Below, piece by piece: positions 42,822 through 51,243 of a DNA stretch of 64,000 nucleotides. Made by a program: the position numbers and the translations under genes. The stretch comes from Pseudomonas batumici (GTDB taxonomy: Bacteria > Pseudomonadota > Gammaproteobacteria > Pseudomonadales > Pseudomonadaceae), in contig NZ_JXDG01000003.1 in the NCBI RefSeq assembly GCF_000820515.1, forward strand, positions 124,001 to 188,000. Reading direction: 5' to 3'. Position 1 is the first letter of the stretch; each line of letters begins with the position of its first letter. Below the pieces are notes generated by a model. It was not told the DNA's origin. It was given only the letters and a program-made list of their open reading frames with translations, and did no database searches.

Positions 42822-43489
42822 GGTGAATCTCCTTGGGAAGGTTATTGCTGGACGGTCGAAAAGGCTTTCGGCTAGGAAAAATCCTATGTGTGAAATCCAT
42901 TTCTCCGACTCGCCGTCAGTAGGCGTCGGCAAGTGGCTGAAAACCTAGTGCAGGATGTCGAAGGGCGCAAAAAAATATTTTCAAAAAAAATTTTCAGGGC
43001 CTGAGTAGAAAAAAACTTCTCCAGGGAAAACAACAATCCACCTGGGATATCTCGTCCTGAACAACGGGGCTGTCAATTTTCGAACACGGGGTTTTCGCGG
43101 CTTTTTTGGCAAGAAAACGTGACAGTTTGTCAGTAAAATCTGACGATCTAGACAGGTAAAGCGCCGCTAAATTCGAGATTCTGGCTGGTGTAAGGAATAG
43201 TTGCCGAGAGGGGCTGTAGGATTTTTTTCTGCCCCGAAAACGCCCCTTGCCCTCGTACGCCGACGGCGGTGAGATGCGCGGATGCCTGCCAGTGGCGGTC
43301 TGGCGGTGTACAATGCGCGGCGTTTTACCTGTGACTCAACTGCGTACCCGCGCATTTTGTGTCTTTCGGCGGCGGCCTTGCGATGCCCCCGAAGGTCCAT
43401 GTACTCAAGGTTACCCGCCTTGTTCACTCCATCGCGTCATAAGCGCGATGGGTTCGATTTCGTCACAGATAAAAACAAACAGGTGACGC
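42822..43489. other. 668-base AT-rich intergenic region
   Basis: This divergent region holds the promoters of the peptide gene (minus) and the permease gene (plus). It is far less GC-rich than the genome, with A/T tracts at 42968-42992. Inverted repeats include TAGGAAAAATCCTA (42873-42886, 52 bases upstream of the peptide ATG) and GTCAG-N6-CTGAC (43129-43144). No gene with a ribosome site was found. Confidence 0.55.
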
Positions 43490-44902
43490 ATGACCCCTGA
43501 TACACCCCTTGCTTCGGGCGAGCTTAAACGCGGCCTGAAAAATCGTCATATCCAACTGATCGCCCTCGGTGGTGCCATCGGGACCGGCCTGTTCCTCGGG
43601 TCGGCCGGGGTGCTCAAGTCCGCCGGTCCGTCGATGATCCTCGGCTACGCCATCTGCGGCTTCATCGCCTTCATGATCATGCGCCAATTGGGCGAGATGA
43701 TCGTCGAGGAGCCGGTTGCCGGCTCGTTCAGTCACTTCGCCCACAAGTACTGGGGCGGTTTCGCCGGCTTTCTGTCGGGCTGGAACTGCTGGATCCTGTA
43801 CATCCTGGTAGGCATGTCGGAGCTGACCGCGGTCGGCAAGTACATCCACTACTGGTGGCCCGATGTCCCGACCTGGGTCTCGGCCGCAGCCTTCTTCGTG
43901 CTGATCAATGCGATCAACCTGGCCAACGTCAAGGTCTTCGGTGAAGCGGAGTTCTGGTTCGCGATCATCAAGGTGGCGGCGATCGTCGGCATGATTGCCC
44001 TGGGCAGCTACCTGCTGGTCAGCGGCCACGGCGGCCCACAAGCCTCGCTGAGCAACCTGTGGGAGCACGGCGGGTTCTTCCCCAATGGGGTCAGCGGCCT
44101 GGTGATGGCCATGGCGATCATCATGTTTTCCTTCGGCGGCCTGGAAATGCTCGGTTTCACTGCCGCCGAAGCCGACAAGCCGAAAACCGTGATCCCCAAG
44201 GCGATCAACCAGGTGATCTACCGGATCCTGATTTTCTACATCGGTGCCCTGGTGGTGCTGCTGTCGCTGACGCCCTGGGACAGTCTGCTGAGCACCCTGA
44301 ACGCTTCCGGCGACGCCTATAGCGGCAGTCCGTTCGTCCAGGTGTTCTCGATGCTCGGTAGCAGCACCGCGGCGCATATCCTCAATTTCGTGGTACTGAC
44401 GGCGGCGCTGTCGGTTTACAACAGCGGCACCTACTGCAACAGCCGCATGCTGCTGGGCATGGCCGAGCAGGGCGATGCGCCGCGGGTACTGGCCAAGATC
44501 GACAAGCGCGGCGTGCCGGTGCGTTCGATCCTCGCCTCGGCGCTGGTGACCTTCATCGCGGTGGTGATGAACTACCTGATGCCGCAACAGGCCCTGGAGT
44601 TGCTGATGTCCCTGGTGGTGGCGACCCTGGTGATCAACTGGGCGATGATCAGCTACTCGCACTTCAAGTTCCGCCAGCACATGAACCGCACGAAGCAGAG
44701 CCCGCTGTTCAAGGCCCTGTGGTACCCCTATGGCAACTATGTGTGCCTGGCGTTCGTGGTGTTCATCCTCGGCGTCATGCTGATGATCCCGGGGATCCAG
44801 GTCTCGGTGTACGCGATTCCGCTCTGGGTGGCGTTCATGTGGATCTGCTACGGCATCAAGAACCGGCGCAGTGCCCAGCAGGCACTGCTCGCGGTGAAGT
44901 AG
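43490..44902 (+). CDS. Aromatic amino acid permease (AroP-like, APC family)
   Basis: A 470-residue amino acid permease with 12 predicted membrane helices. The first helix has the AAT-family signature ELKRGLKNRHIQLIALGGAIGTGLFLGSA, followed by SAGPSMILGYAICG and the FSFGGLEMLGFTAAEADKPKTVIPKAINQV segment. It imports amino acids by proton symport. The best match by pattern is AroP (Phe, Tyr, Trp). Nearby arfB and the phh aromatic degradation genes repeat the order around aroP2 in P. aeruginosa, which supports aromatic substrates. Followed by a strong terminator. Confidence 0.88.
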   Translation: MTPDTPLASGELKRGLKNRHIQLIALGGAIGTGLFLGSAGVLKSAGPSMILGYAICGFIAFMIMRQLGEMIVEEPVAGSFSHFAHKYWGGFAGFLSGWNCWILYILVGMSELTAVGKYIHYWWPDVPTWVSAAAFFVLINAINLANVKVFGEAEFWFAIIKVAAIVGMIALGSYLLVSGHGGPQASLSNLWEHGGFFPNGVSGLVMAMAIIMFSFGGLEMLGFTAAEADKPKTVIPKAINQVIYRILIFYIGALVVLLSLTPWDSLLSTLNASGDAYSGSPFVQVFSMLGSSTAAHILNFVVLTAALSVYNSGTYCNSRMLLGMAEQGDAPRVLAKIDKRGVPVRSILASALVTFIAVVMNYLMPQQALELLMSLVVATLVINWAMISYSHFKFRQHMNRTKQSPLFKALWYPYGNYVCLAFVVFILGVMLMIPGIQVSVYAIPLWVAFMWICYGIKNRRSAQQALLAVK

Positions 44903-44918
44903 GCCGCTATCGGTGACA

Positions 44919-44950
44919 ACGACAAACCCGGCTGTTGCCGGGTTTGTCGT
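44919..44950 (+). terminator. Intrinsic terminator of the permease gene
   Basis: Perfect 14-bp stem ACGACAAACCCGGC (44919-44932) with its complement (44937-44950) and a TGTT loop, followed by TTAT. It starts 17 bases after the stop. Confidence 0.88.
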
Positions 44951-45033
44951 TTATATGCGACCGCTGCCGCAGCGAACAGTCGGCGTGGCCCGGATCAGGT
45001 ATCCTGAACGCCCTGATGTCGGACGCTTTTCCA

Positions 45034-45447
45034 ATGCTGGTGATTTCCAACAACGTGCATCTGCCCGATGCCGAGATCGAGTGGACGGCCATTCGTGCCC
45101 AGGGTGCGGGTGGGCAGAACGTCAACAAGGTCTCCAGCGCCGTGCACCTGCGTTTCGATATTCCGGCCTCGTCCCTGCCGCCGTTCTACAAGGAACGCCT
45201 GCTGGCGTTGCGCGACAGTCGCATCACCGGCGACGGGGTGATCGTGATCAAGGCCCAGCAATACCGGACCCAGGAGCAGAACCGCAACGATGCTCTGGAG
45301 CGCCTGGTCGAACTGATCCTCAGCGCCACCAAGGTGGAGAAGAAGCGCCGTCCGACCAAGCCGACCCTCGGCTCGAAGAAGCGTCGCCTGGAAAGCAAGT
45401 CCCAGCGCGGGGCCATCAAGGCCGGGCGGGGCAAGATCGATTTCTAG
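45034..45447 (+). CDS. arfB: Alternative ribosome-rescue factor ArfB
   Basis: A 137-residue codon-independent peptidyl-tRNA hydrolase. The GGQ motif is in [21 protein letters not shown], and the C-terminal tail is basic ([32 protein letters not shown]), the part that enters the empty mRNA channel of stalled ribosomes. The ATG at 45034 gives the family start ([17 protein letters not shown]); an ATG at 45016 would add six residues. A REPIN follows. Confidence 0.94.
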   Translation: MLVISNNVHLPDAEIEWTAIRAQGAGGQNVNKVSSAVHLRFDIPASSLPPFYKERLLALRDSRITGDGVIVIKAQQYRTQEQNRNDALERLVELILSATKVEKKRRPTKPTLGSKKRRLESKSQRGAIKAGRGKIDF

Positions 45448-45470
45448 GCCTCGCAGGCTTGACGCGATCC

Positions 45471-45570
45471 TTGTGGGAGCCGGCTTGCTGCGGGCGGCGT
45501 TCCGACGATAGCGGTCGATCAGGCGATGCAAGACTGACTGGCCTCATCGCCGGCAAGCCGGCTCCCACAG
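45471..45570. repeat. REPIN with one decayed arm
   Basis: The right arm (45545-45570) is a good REP copy. The left arm (45471-45497) begins GTGGGAGCCGGCTTGC but then diverges (TGCGGGCGG instead of CGGCGATG). It lies between convergent arfB and the MFS gene. Confidence 0.8.
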
Positions 45571-45590
45571 GTTTCATGGCGTTCTTGAGA

Positions 45591-46802
45591 TTACTGGACA
45601 AGTTCAGGTTTTTCCCGCAGCGCCCGTTGTTTTGGGGCCTGCCGGTAGAGATACAGACTCAGCAGCAACCCGGAGCACGCCGCCAGGGCGGCGAACAGGA
45701 AGATCGAGGCAAAGCCCAGGCCCGCCGCAATCGCCCCGGCCAGGGGGCCGGTGATGCCCAGCGACAGGTCGATGAACAACGAATAGGCGCCCACCGCCGC
45801 GCCGCGGCTGGACGCCGGTACCAGGTTCACCGCCTCCACCCCCAGCGCCGGGAACACCAGCGAGAAGCCGAATCCGCTCAATGCCGCTCCCGCCAGGGCC
45901 CAACGGGCGTCCGGTGCCAGCCACAACAGCAGCAGGCCCAGGGTTTCCACGGACAGGCAGGCGATCGCCACGCGAAAGCCCCCCAGTCGGTTGATCAGGT
46001 TGCCGAACAGCAACCGCGCACCGATGAAGCTGGCGCCGAACAGGCTCAGGCAGAACACCGCGTTGGCCCAGTGCTGGGTGGCGTAATACAGAGTGATAAA
46101 GGTCGCGATGGTGCCGAAACCGATGGAGCCCAGGGCCAGGCCCGTGCCATGGGGCAGGACGCGCCCCAGCACATGGAGGAAGGGCAGGCGCTCGCCGGCG
46201 ACGATCGGTGCCGCCAGCTTCGGCCAGGCCAGCAGCAGCCCCAGGGCGGCCAGCAGCAGGATGCTCACGCCCATGCTCCACAGGCCGAGCCGGTTGACCA
46301 GCCAGACCCCCAGCGGTGCGCCGATGGCCAATGCGCCGTAGCTGGCGATGCCGTTCCAGGAAATCACCTTGGCGGTATTCGCCGCGCCCACCCGGCCGAT
46401 GCCCCAGCCGATGGAGCCGGAACCCACCAGGCTTTCCGCGCTGCCCAGTACCAGGCGGCCGATGAACAGGCAGGTCAAGCTCAGCAGCGGCAGCGTCTGG
46501 AGAAAGCTCGACAGCAGCATGAACGCGCCACTCAGGCCGCAGCCGGCCAGGCCGATCATCACCGCGCGCTTGCTGCCCTGGTTATCGATGATCCGGCCGG
46601 CGTAGGGCCGGCTCAACAGGGTCGCCAGGTACTGGACGCTGATTACCAGCCCGGCGATCACCGTGCCGAAGCCCAGGTCGCTGTGGACATAGCCGGGCAG
46701 CACGGCCAGGGGAATGCCGACGTTCAGGTAACCGATAAAGGTAAACAGGACAATGGAAACGACTTGCAGCGTGACCGCCAGGGGGCGCTGGGTATCTGAC
46801 AT
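45591..46802 (-). CDS. MFS transporter (YfcJ/YhhS-like)
   Basis: A 403-residue major facilitator protein with 12 hydrophobic segments. It resembles the YhhS/YfcJ group of putative arabinose/efflux carriers ([48 protein letters not shown] with the MFS motif A region, and [16 protein letters not shown]). The substrate cannot be inferred. The ATG at 46802 is preferred over a TTG at 46808. It ends at a REPIN. Confidence 0.88.
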   Translation of the reverse strand: MSDTQRPLAVTLQVVSIVLFTFIGYLNVGIPLAVLPGYVHSDLGFGTVIAGLVISVQYLATLLSRPYAGRIIDNQGSKRAVMIGLAGCGLSGAFMLLSSFLQTLPLLSLTCLFIGRLVLGSAESLVGSGSIGWGIGRVGAANTAKVISWNGIASYGALAIGAPLGVWLVNRLGLWSMGVSILLLAALGLLLAWPKLAAPIVAGERLPFLHVLGRVLPHGTGLALGSIGFGTIATFITLYYATQHWANAVFCLSLFGASFIGARLLFGNLINRLGGFRVAIACLSVETLGLLLLWLAPDARWALAGAALSGFGFSLVFPALGVEAVNLVPASSRGAAVGAYSLFIDLSLGITGPLAGAIAAGLGFASIFLFAALAACSGLLLSLYLYRQAPKQRALREKPELVQ

Positions 46803-46969
46803 GGACAAGAACCACCGTTGCCACGGAGAAAAAAGATAGGAGGCTTATGATAACGGTGCGAGGCGGGTTGCAGGGGGGGTAAATCGAAAAAACTCGCTGG
46901 GGGGACTGTATCCGGTTGCGTGAAAAACACCAGGGAGCGGGCTTTTCACACGACCGGTTGAGCTAGCGT

Positions 46970-47101
46970 TCAGTCTTCGCTGTCGGCCTTGAGGCTTTCC
47001 GCGGCCTCGTTGTTTACCGGCTGTTGGGCACTGGCTTGTGGCGGGGTTTTCTGCTCAGTCTCGTGCAGGCTTGGGAAGGGGAAGTTGGGTATCTCATGCA
47101 T
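46970..47101 (-). CDS. 43-aa hypothetical small protein
   Basis: A short frame of 43 residues beginning MHEIPNFPFPSLHETEQ and ending ESLKADSED; acidic, Gln/Pro/Ala-rich and probably disordered. GAGGAG lies eight bases upstream of the ATG, which is the main support. It is on the same strand as the MFS gene (167 bases downstream). No family recognised. Confidence 0.5.
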   Translation of the reverse strand: MHEIPNFPFPSLHETEQKTPPQASAQQPVNNEAAESLKADSED

Positions 47102-47245
47102 CGTCGTCGCTCCTCGCAAGGTCTGTTTTTTAAATCGCTGGGTAGATCCGCGCTTTTAAAAAGCCTGGGCAGGATACAGCAGTGCAAATGACAGAAAGAC
47201 TTTTTCGCCCCGGTTCTGGCGGCCATTCGTCAGTTCGGCAGGACC

Positions 47246-47286
47246 CGGTTTGCCGGCGATAGCGCTGCTGCATCGCCGGCAAACCG
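47246..47286. repeat. REP-like inverted repeat / possible terminator
   Basis: CGGTTTGCCGGCGAT (47246-47260) and its exact complement (47272-47286) flank an 11-base loop. It shares the TTGCCGGCGAT core of the REP family but differs outside. It follows the cupredoxin gene end and may act as terminator. Confidence 0.65.
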
Positions 47287-47292
47287 CGCAGG

Positions 47293-47607
47293 TCAAGGGC
47301 TGACGGTTATTTTTCCGATCATCTGCGGATGCAGGGCGCAGAAGTATTCGTAGGTGCCCGCCGTCTTGAACTCATAGGAAAAGCTGTCGTTGGTGTCCAG
47401 CGCGGCCGAACGGAACAGCTTGTGGGTTTCGGCCACCGTATGGGGGATCTGGTCGTCGTTGACCCAGGTCACCTTGGTGCCGAGCGCGACGGTCAGATCC
47501 TTGGGCTGGAACATGAATTCCTTGATATCGATTTTCACTTCCTGCGCCCACACCGGGATCGAGAATGCCAGGCAGCCCAGCGCCAGTACCTGCAAAAGTC
47601 TTTTCAT
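47293..47607 (-). CDS. Periplasmic cupredoxin (plastocyanin/amicyanin-like)
   Basis: A 104-residue blue-copper protein. Signal peptide over residues 1-21 (ending VWA). The mature domain is a cupredoxin barrel with type-1 ligands H56 (QIPHTV) and C90, H93, M96 (YFCALHPQM). It should carry single electrons or bind copper in the periplasm. It is 12 bases downstream of the metallophosphoesterase gene in one operon, driven by an ECF-type promoter divergent from its own sigma factor gene, which suggests joint control. Confidence 0.9.
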   Translation of the reverse strand: MKRLLQVLALGCLAFSIPVWAQEVKIDIKEFMFQPKDLTVALGTKVTWVNDDQIPHTVAETHKLFRSAALDTNDSFSYEFKTAGTYEYFCALHPQMIGKITVSP

Positions 47608-47619
47608 ATGAATGCTCTC

Positions 47620-48591
47620 CTAAATCAGTGTCGAGTCGATCAGCGCCAGCGGATGGTCGCCCTGTGTCGCGCGGATGTCGGTGATTCCCAGGTAGTTGCG
47701 CAACTGATCGGCGGCCACCGTCATCGGTCCCGGTGACGGTCCCACCCCCGGGGCCGGTTGCGGGTAGGCCGTGCCGCGCGCGGTGTGAAAGGTGATATTG
47801 CCCTCGACCTTCTGGATCACCTGGTGGATATGCCCGTTGAGCACGGTCACCGAGCCATATTTGCGCAGCAGGGCAATGGCCTGGTCGCCGTCCTCCGTGC
47901 CCCAGCCCCAGGGCTGGTAGATGGTCCACAGGGGGATATGGGTGAACACCACGATCGGCGTGCTGGTCGACACCGCCCGCAGGTCGTCGGCCAGCCAGGC
48001 GAGCTGGTCGGCGCCGAGGTTGGCCTCGTGGCCGGCCTGGAAGTTGAAGACGTTCACCAGCGCGATGAAGTGCACGCCATGGTCATCGAAGCTGTACCAG
48101 CCGTTGCCCTTGGTGCCCTTGCCGTAACGCTGCAGGTAGAGCTGGCCGCCGCCCGCGTCGAGGGTATCGTGCTCGCCCGGCACATAGTGCACGGTGGAAG
48201 GCAGGCCCTTGAGCACTTGCGCGGCGGTATCGAACTCCTCCGGCTTGCTGAGGTGGGTGATGTCACCGGTGTGGAGAATCAGCGCCGGCCGCTTGGGCAG
48301 CGCGATGACCTTGTCGATGGCCACTTGCAGGGTCTTCACCGGTTCGGGATTGGCTTCCTTGTTGAAGCCGATGTGCGAATCGCTGATTTGCACGAAGTGA
48401 AAGTTGGCGGCCAGCGCGGCCGGGTCCGTGGGCTTGCCGTCCTGGTCCAGGGCGAAGGCCCGCGGAATACCGCCGCTCAGGGCCCAGAGGACCCCGGCGC
48501 CGGCCCAGGCCGAGCATTTGAGCAGTGTCCTGCGCTCGGGATCGAGCGGGCCGTCGGTGCGTCTGTCGTGTGGTGTTGGGTGCTTGTCCAT
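47620..48591 (-). CDS. Exported metallophosphoesterase with Tat-like signal
   Basis: A 323-residue calcineurin-like phosphoesterase. The N-terminus holds a twin-arginine segment (ERRTLLK, R20-R21) and a hydrophobic stretch to ~40, so export by Tat is likely. Metal-site motifs are D71-S-H73 (ISDSHIG), G-D110 (LHTGDITH), G-E140-H141-D, FTHIPLW and NGHIHQ. The usual GNH(E/D) is GEHD here, replacing the metal-binding Asn by Glu. Substrate unknown. It is cotranscribed with the cupredoxin gene and divergent from the ECF sigma/anti-sigma genes. Confidence 0.88.
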   Translation of the reverse strand: MDKHPTPHDRRTDGPLDPERRTLLKCSAWAGAGVLWALSGGIPRAFALDQDGKPTDPAALAANFHFVQISDSHIGFNKEANPEPVKTLQVAIDKVIALPKRPALILHTGDITHLSKPEEFDTAAQVLKGLPSTVHYVPGEHDTLDAGGGQLYLQRYGKGTKGNGWYSFDDHGVHFIALVNVFNFQAGHEANLGADQLAWLADDLRAVSTSTPIVVFTHIPLWTIYQPWGWGTEDGDQAIALLRKYGSVTVLNGHIHQVIQKVEGNITFHTARGTAYPQPAPGVGPSPGPMTVAADQLRNYLGITDIRATQGDHPLALIDSTLI

Positions 48592-48637
48592 GGGAACGCC
48601 CTCGCTGGCGGTCTACAGTGATTGAGCTCACATCTGT

Positions 48638-48665
48638 AAAACCGGGCGGCGCGGGGCTTTATTCC
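48638..48665 (-). promoter_or_regulatory. ECF-type promoter of the metallophosphoesterase-cupredoxin operon
   Basis: On the minus strand GGAATAAAGCC (from 48665) is followed, at the same distance as in the sigma gene promoter, by CGGTTTT (GGTT at 48643-48640). The -35 GGAAT and -10 GTT are the ECF group hallmarks. It lies about 50 bases upstream of the metallophosphoesterase ATG. Confidence 0.7.
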
Positions 48666-48687
48666 TGAAAATAAAAAAAATATTTCG

Positions 48688-48715
48688 GGAATAAAGCCGG
48701 GGCTTTCACCGTTAT
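48688..48715 (+). promoter_or_regulatory. ECF-type promoter of the sigma factor operon
   Basis: GGAATAAAGCC (from 48688) and CCGTTAT (GTT at 48711-48713) with the same separation as in the divergent promoter. It lies 25 bases upstream of the sigma factor ATG. The shared 11-base -35 region suggests autoregulation by the sigma factor. Confidence 0.72.
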
Positions 48716-48739
48716 AGGGACAAAGGTATCGGAGCCACT

Positions 48740-49252
48740 ATGAAGCGATTCGAGGCGCTGTTTGCGCCGCACCTGGATGCGGCCTATAACCTCGCGCGCT
48801 GGCTCACCGACAGTGAGAGCGCCGCGCAGGATGTGGTACAGGAAAGCGCCTTCAGGGCCTTCAAGTTCCAGCACCGTTTTGTCGACGGCAATGCCAAGGC
48901 CTGGTTCCTGACCATTGTCCGCAATGAAAGCTACAACTGGCTCAAGGCCTCGGCAGGACGGCGTTGGGTGGTCATCGATGATGAGTATCTGCAGGGCGAG
49001 CCGGCGTTGACCGATGTGTGTACGCCCGAGGCACAGGTCATCCGGGCCCAGGAAGCCGAGCAGGTGCGGCTGGCGCTGTTGGCGTTGGCGCCGGTGTTCC
49101 GCGAAGTCATTGTCCTGAAGGAGTTGGAAGACATGCCCTACAAGGACATAGCGAAAGTCGTCGATATCCCCTTGGGCACCGTCATGTCACGGCTGGCCCG
49201 GGCGCGCGCCATGCTCAAGAGCGAACTGCTGAAGTTGTATCCTTATGAATGA
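48740..49252 (+). CDS. ECF RNA polymerase sigma factor
   Basis: A 170-residue group IV sigma factor. Region 2 spans residues ~8-75 (AAYNLARWLTDSESAAQDVVQESAFRAFKF..), and region 4 ~110-165 (LLALAPVFREVIVLKELEDMPYKDIAKVVDIPLGTVMSRLARARAMLK). It is coupled with an anti-sigma gene whose ATG overlaps its end by eight bases. The inducing signal is unknown. Its likely regulon includes its own operon and the divergent metallophosphoesterase-cupredoxin genes. Confidence 0.93.
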   Translation: MKRFEALFAPHLDAAYNLARWLTDSESAAQDVVQESAFRAFKFQHRFVDGNAKAWFLTIVRNESYNWLKASAGRRWVVIDDEYLQGEPALTDVCTPEAQVIRAQEAEQVRLALLALAPVFREVIVLKELEDMPYKDIAKVVDIPLGTVMSRLARARAMLKSELLKLYPYE

Positions 49253-50012
49253 CCTCGACTGCAAGACCTGCCATGAATTGATCCATGGCTACCTCGACCA
49301 TGAACTGGACGCTGTGACTTCGGCACGGGTGGCCGCGCACCTGGCGGGTTGCGTCGAGTGTGCGCGGCTGCATGAGCAGGTCCGTCAACTGATTGACGAC
49401 GTCAAGATCCGGGCTCCGTATTACCGTGCGCCCGAGGCCCTGAGTCGTAGCCTGTTGAGCGGTACTCCGGCTCGTCCCTCGGTCCGCGCCGGTTTCATGC
49501 AGGGGTTGCGAGCGGCGTCGGGACGCTGGTGGGCTCCGGCGTTTTCGGCGGTGGCCTTGAGCCTGGCGGTCATGTTGTACGTGGTGACGCCGTCCGCCGA
49601 GCAACCCTGGCTGGATGAGGCGGTGTCCAATCATGTCCGTTCGCTGATGGCCGAGCATTTGAACGATGTGGTGTCGTCCGACCGGCATACGGTGAAACCC
49701 TGGTTCACCGGCAAGCTCGACTTCGCGCCGCCGGTCTTCGACTATGCGGCGCAAGGCTATCCGCTGCTGGGGGGGCGATTGGATTATCTGCAACACCAGA
49801 CCGCCGCCGCACTGGCGTATCGGCATGCCAAGCACACCATCAATCTGTTTATCCTGCCGACGGCCGAGGCTGATCGGGCTCGGGAGAGCCTGTCCCTGCG
49901 GGGCTACAACGTGGTGTCGTGGCGACGTGATCACCTGCGCTTCATCCTGGTTTCGGACCTGGAGAAGGGTGAGCTCGAGGCGTTCGGGCAGTTGATCGAG
50001 AAGGGGGCCTGA
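49245..50012 (+). CDS. Zinc-type (ZAS) anti-sigma factor, membrane-anchored
   Basis: A 255-residue protein. The N-terminal anti-sigma domain has C6-x2-C9-H10 and H32-x3-C36-x2-C39 (AAHLAGCVEC), the zinc-binding ZAS motif. One membrane helix lies at ~96-114 (WAPAFSAVALSLAVMLYVV), followed by a periplasmic domain of ~140 residues (VKPWFTGKLDFAPPVFDYAAQGYPLLGGRLDYL), as found in many anti-sigma factors of the RsiW/ChrR-like type. It should hold the sigma factor inactive until a periplasmic or redox signal appears. Overlaps the sigma gene. Confidence 0.9.
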   Translation: MNDLDCKTCHELIHGYLDHELDAVTSARVAAHLAGCVECARLHEQVRQLIDDVKIRAPYYRAPEALSRSLLSGTPARPSVRAGFMQGLRAASGRWWAPAFSAVALSLAVMLYVVTPSAEQPWLDEAVSNHVRSLMAEHLNDVVSSDRHTVKPWFTGKLDFAPPVFDYAAQGYPLLGGRLDYLQHQTAAALAYRHAKHTINLFILPTAEADRARESLSLRGYNVVSWRRDHLRFILVSDLEKGELEAFGQLIEKGA

Positions 50013-50046
50013 GCGTGGCGGCCCCCTTGGATGCGTTGCTCCTACA

Positions 50047-51243
50047 TCAGTCCTGGCAGACGGCAGCTATCGCCTGCGCCAGGGCATCCAGGCGCGTTGC
50101 GTCGATACCGGCGACGTTGGCCCGGCCGGAACTGACCATGTACACGCTGTGCTCGTCGCGCAGGCGTTTGACCTGGGCCGGCGACAGGCCGGTGTAGGAG
50201 AACATGCCGCGCTGCACACCGATATGCGCGAAGCGCTCGGCCAGGCCGTGAGGCCGGAGGGCTTCCACCAGGCCGCTGCGCAGTTGCGCAATGCGCAGGC
50301 GCATGGCTTCCACTTCATCGGCCCACAGGGCTTTCAACTCGGGGGTGCCGAGAATGGTGGTCACCACCGCCGCGCCGTGATCCGGTGGGTTCGACCACAG
50401 GTTGCGGGCCACCGCCGCCAGTTGGCTGCGTACGTCCAGCAGTTTCTCGGCATCGCCGGCGCAGACGATCAGCGCGCCGGTACGTTCGCGGTACAGCCCG
50501 AAATTCTTCGAGCAGGAACTGGTGATCAGTACTTCCGGCAGTTCCCGGGCGAACAACCTGGCAGCCCAGGCATCCTGCTCCACGCCATCGCCGAAGCCCT
50601 GGTAGGCGAAGTCGATCAGCGGCAGCAGTTCGCGACGGCGGACGATGTCCAGCACCTTGTACCAGTCGTCGTGGGACAGGTCGAAACCGGTCGGGTTGTG
50701 GCAGCAGGCGTGCAACAGCACCACGTCGCCCCGCGGGACCTGTTCCAGGGCGGCGAGCATGGCTTCGACGTTCAGCCGGTTATCGCGGTCGACGTAAGGG
50801 TAGTGACTGATCTTCAAGCCGGCGGCGGCGAAGATGGTCTCGTGGATCGGCCAGGTCGGGTCGCTGAGCCAGATGCCACGGCCCGGCAGGCAGTGGGCGA
50901 TGAAGTCGGCGCTCAGGCGCAAGGCACCGGTACCGCCTGGCGTCTGGGTCGCACCGACCCGCTGGGCGGCGATCAGCGGCGAGTCGGCACCCATCACCAG
51001 GTCGTTCAGCAGGCTGCCGAAACGCAGGTCGCCGTGGCCGCCGATATAGGACTTGGTCAGTTGCCCGTGCACCAGTCGCTGCTCGGCCTCTTTGACCGAC
51101 TGCAGGATCGGGGTCAGGCCCTGGGCATCCTTGTAGACGCCGACGCCCAGGTCGAACTTGCGGGGATTGGGGTCCTGGGCATAAGCCTCCAGCAACCCGA
51201 GAATCGGGTCGCCGGGTACACGCGCGATGGCGTCGAAATGCAT
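50047..51243 (-). CDS. phhC: Aromatic amino acid aminotransferase PhhC
   Basis: A 398-residue PLP-dependent class I aminotransferase (family of TyrB/AspC). It has the substrate-loop N-terminus (HFDAIARVPGDPILGLLEAY), the CCHNPTGFDLSHDDW motif and the PLP Lys in ITSSCSKNFGLYRERTGAL. It transaminates tyrosine and phenylalanine in the phh pathway. Its ATG overlaps the phhB TAA (TAATG). Third gene of the phhABC operon. Confidence 0.94.
   Translation of the reverse strand: MHFDAIARVPGDPILGLLEAYAQDPNPRKFDLGVGVYKDAQGLTPILQSVKEAEQRLVHGQLTKSYIGGHGDLRFGSLLNDLVMGADSPLIAAQRVGATQTPGGTGALRLSADFIAHCLPGRGIWLSDPTWPIHETIFAAAGLKISHYPYVDRDNRLNVEAMLAALEQVPRGDVVLLHACCHNPTGFDLSHDDWYKVLDIVRRRELLPLIDFAYQGFGDGVEQDAWAARLFARELPEVLITSSCSKNFGLYRERTGALIVCAGDAEKLLDVRSQLAAVARNLWSNPPDHGAAVVTTILGTPELKALWADEVEAMRLRIAQLRSGLVEALRPHGLAERFAHIGVQRGMFSYTGLSPAQVKRLRDEHSVYMVSSGRANVAGIDATRLDALAQAIAAVCQD

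Noticed and set aside
43167..43500. Short open frames in the permease upstream region
   Set aside because: None has a ribosome site, and they overlap each other on both strands in a promoter-like region.
44913..46799. 628-codon open frame covering arfB and the MFS gene
   Set aside because: Crosses a terminator, arfB and a REPIN and lies opposite the MFS gene; Gln/Ala/Arg-rich with no domains.
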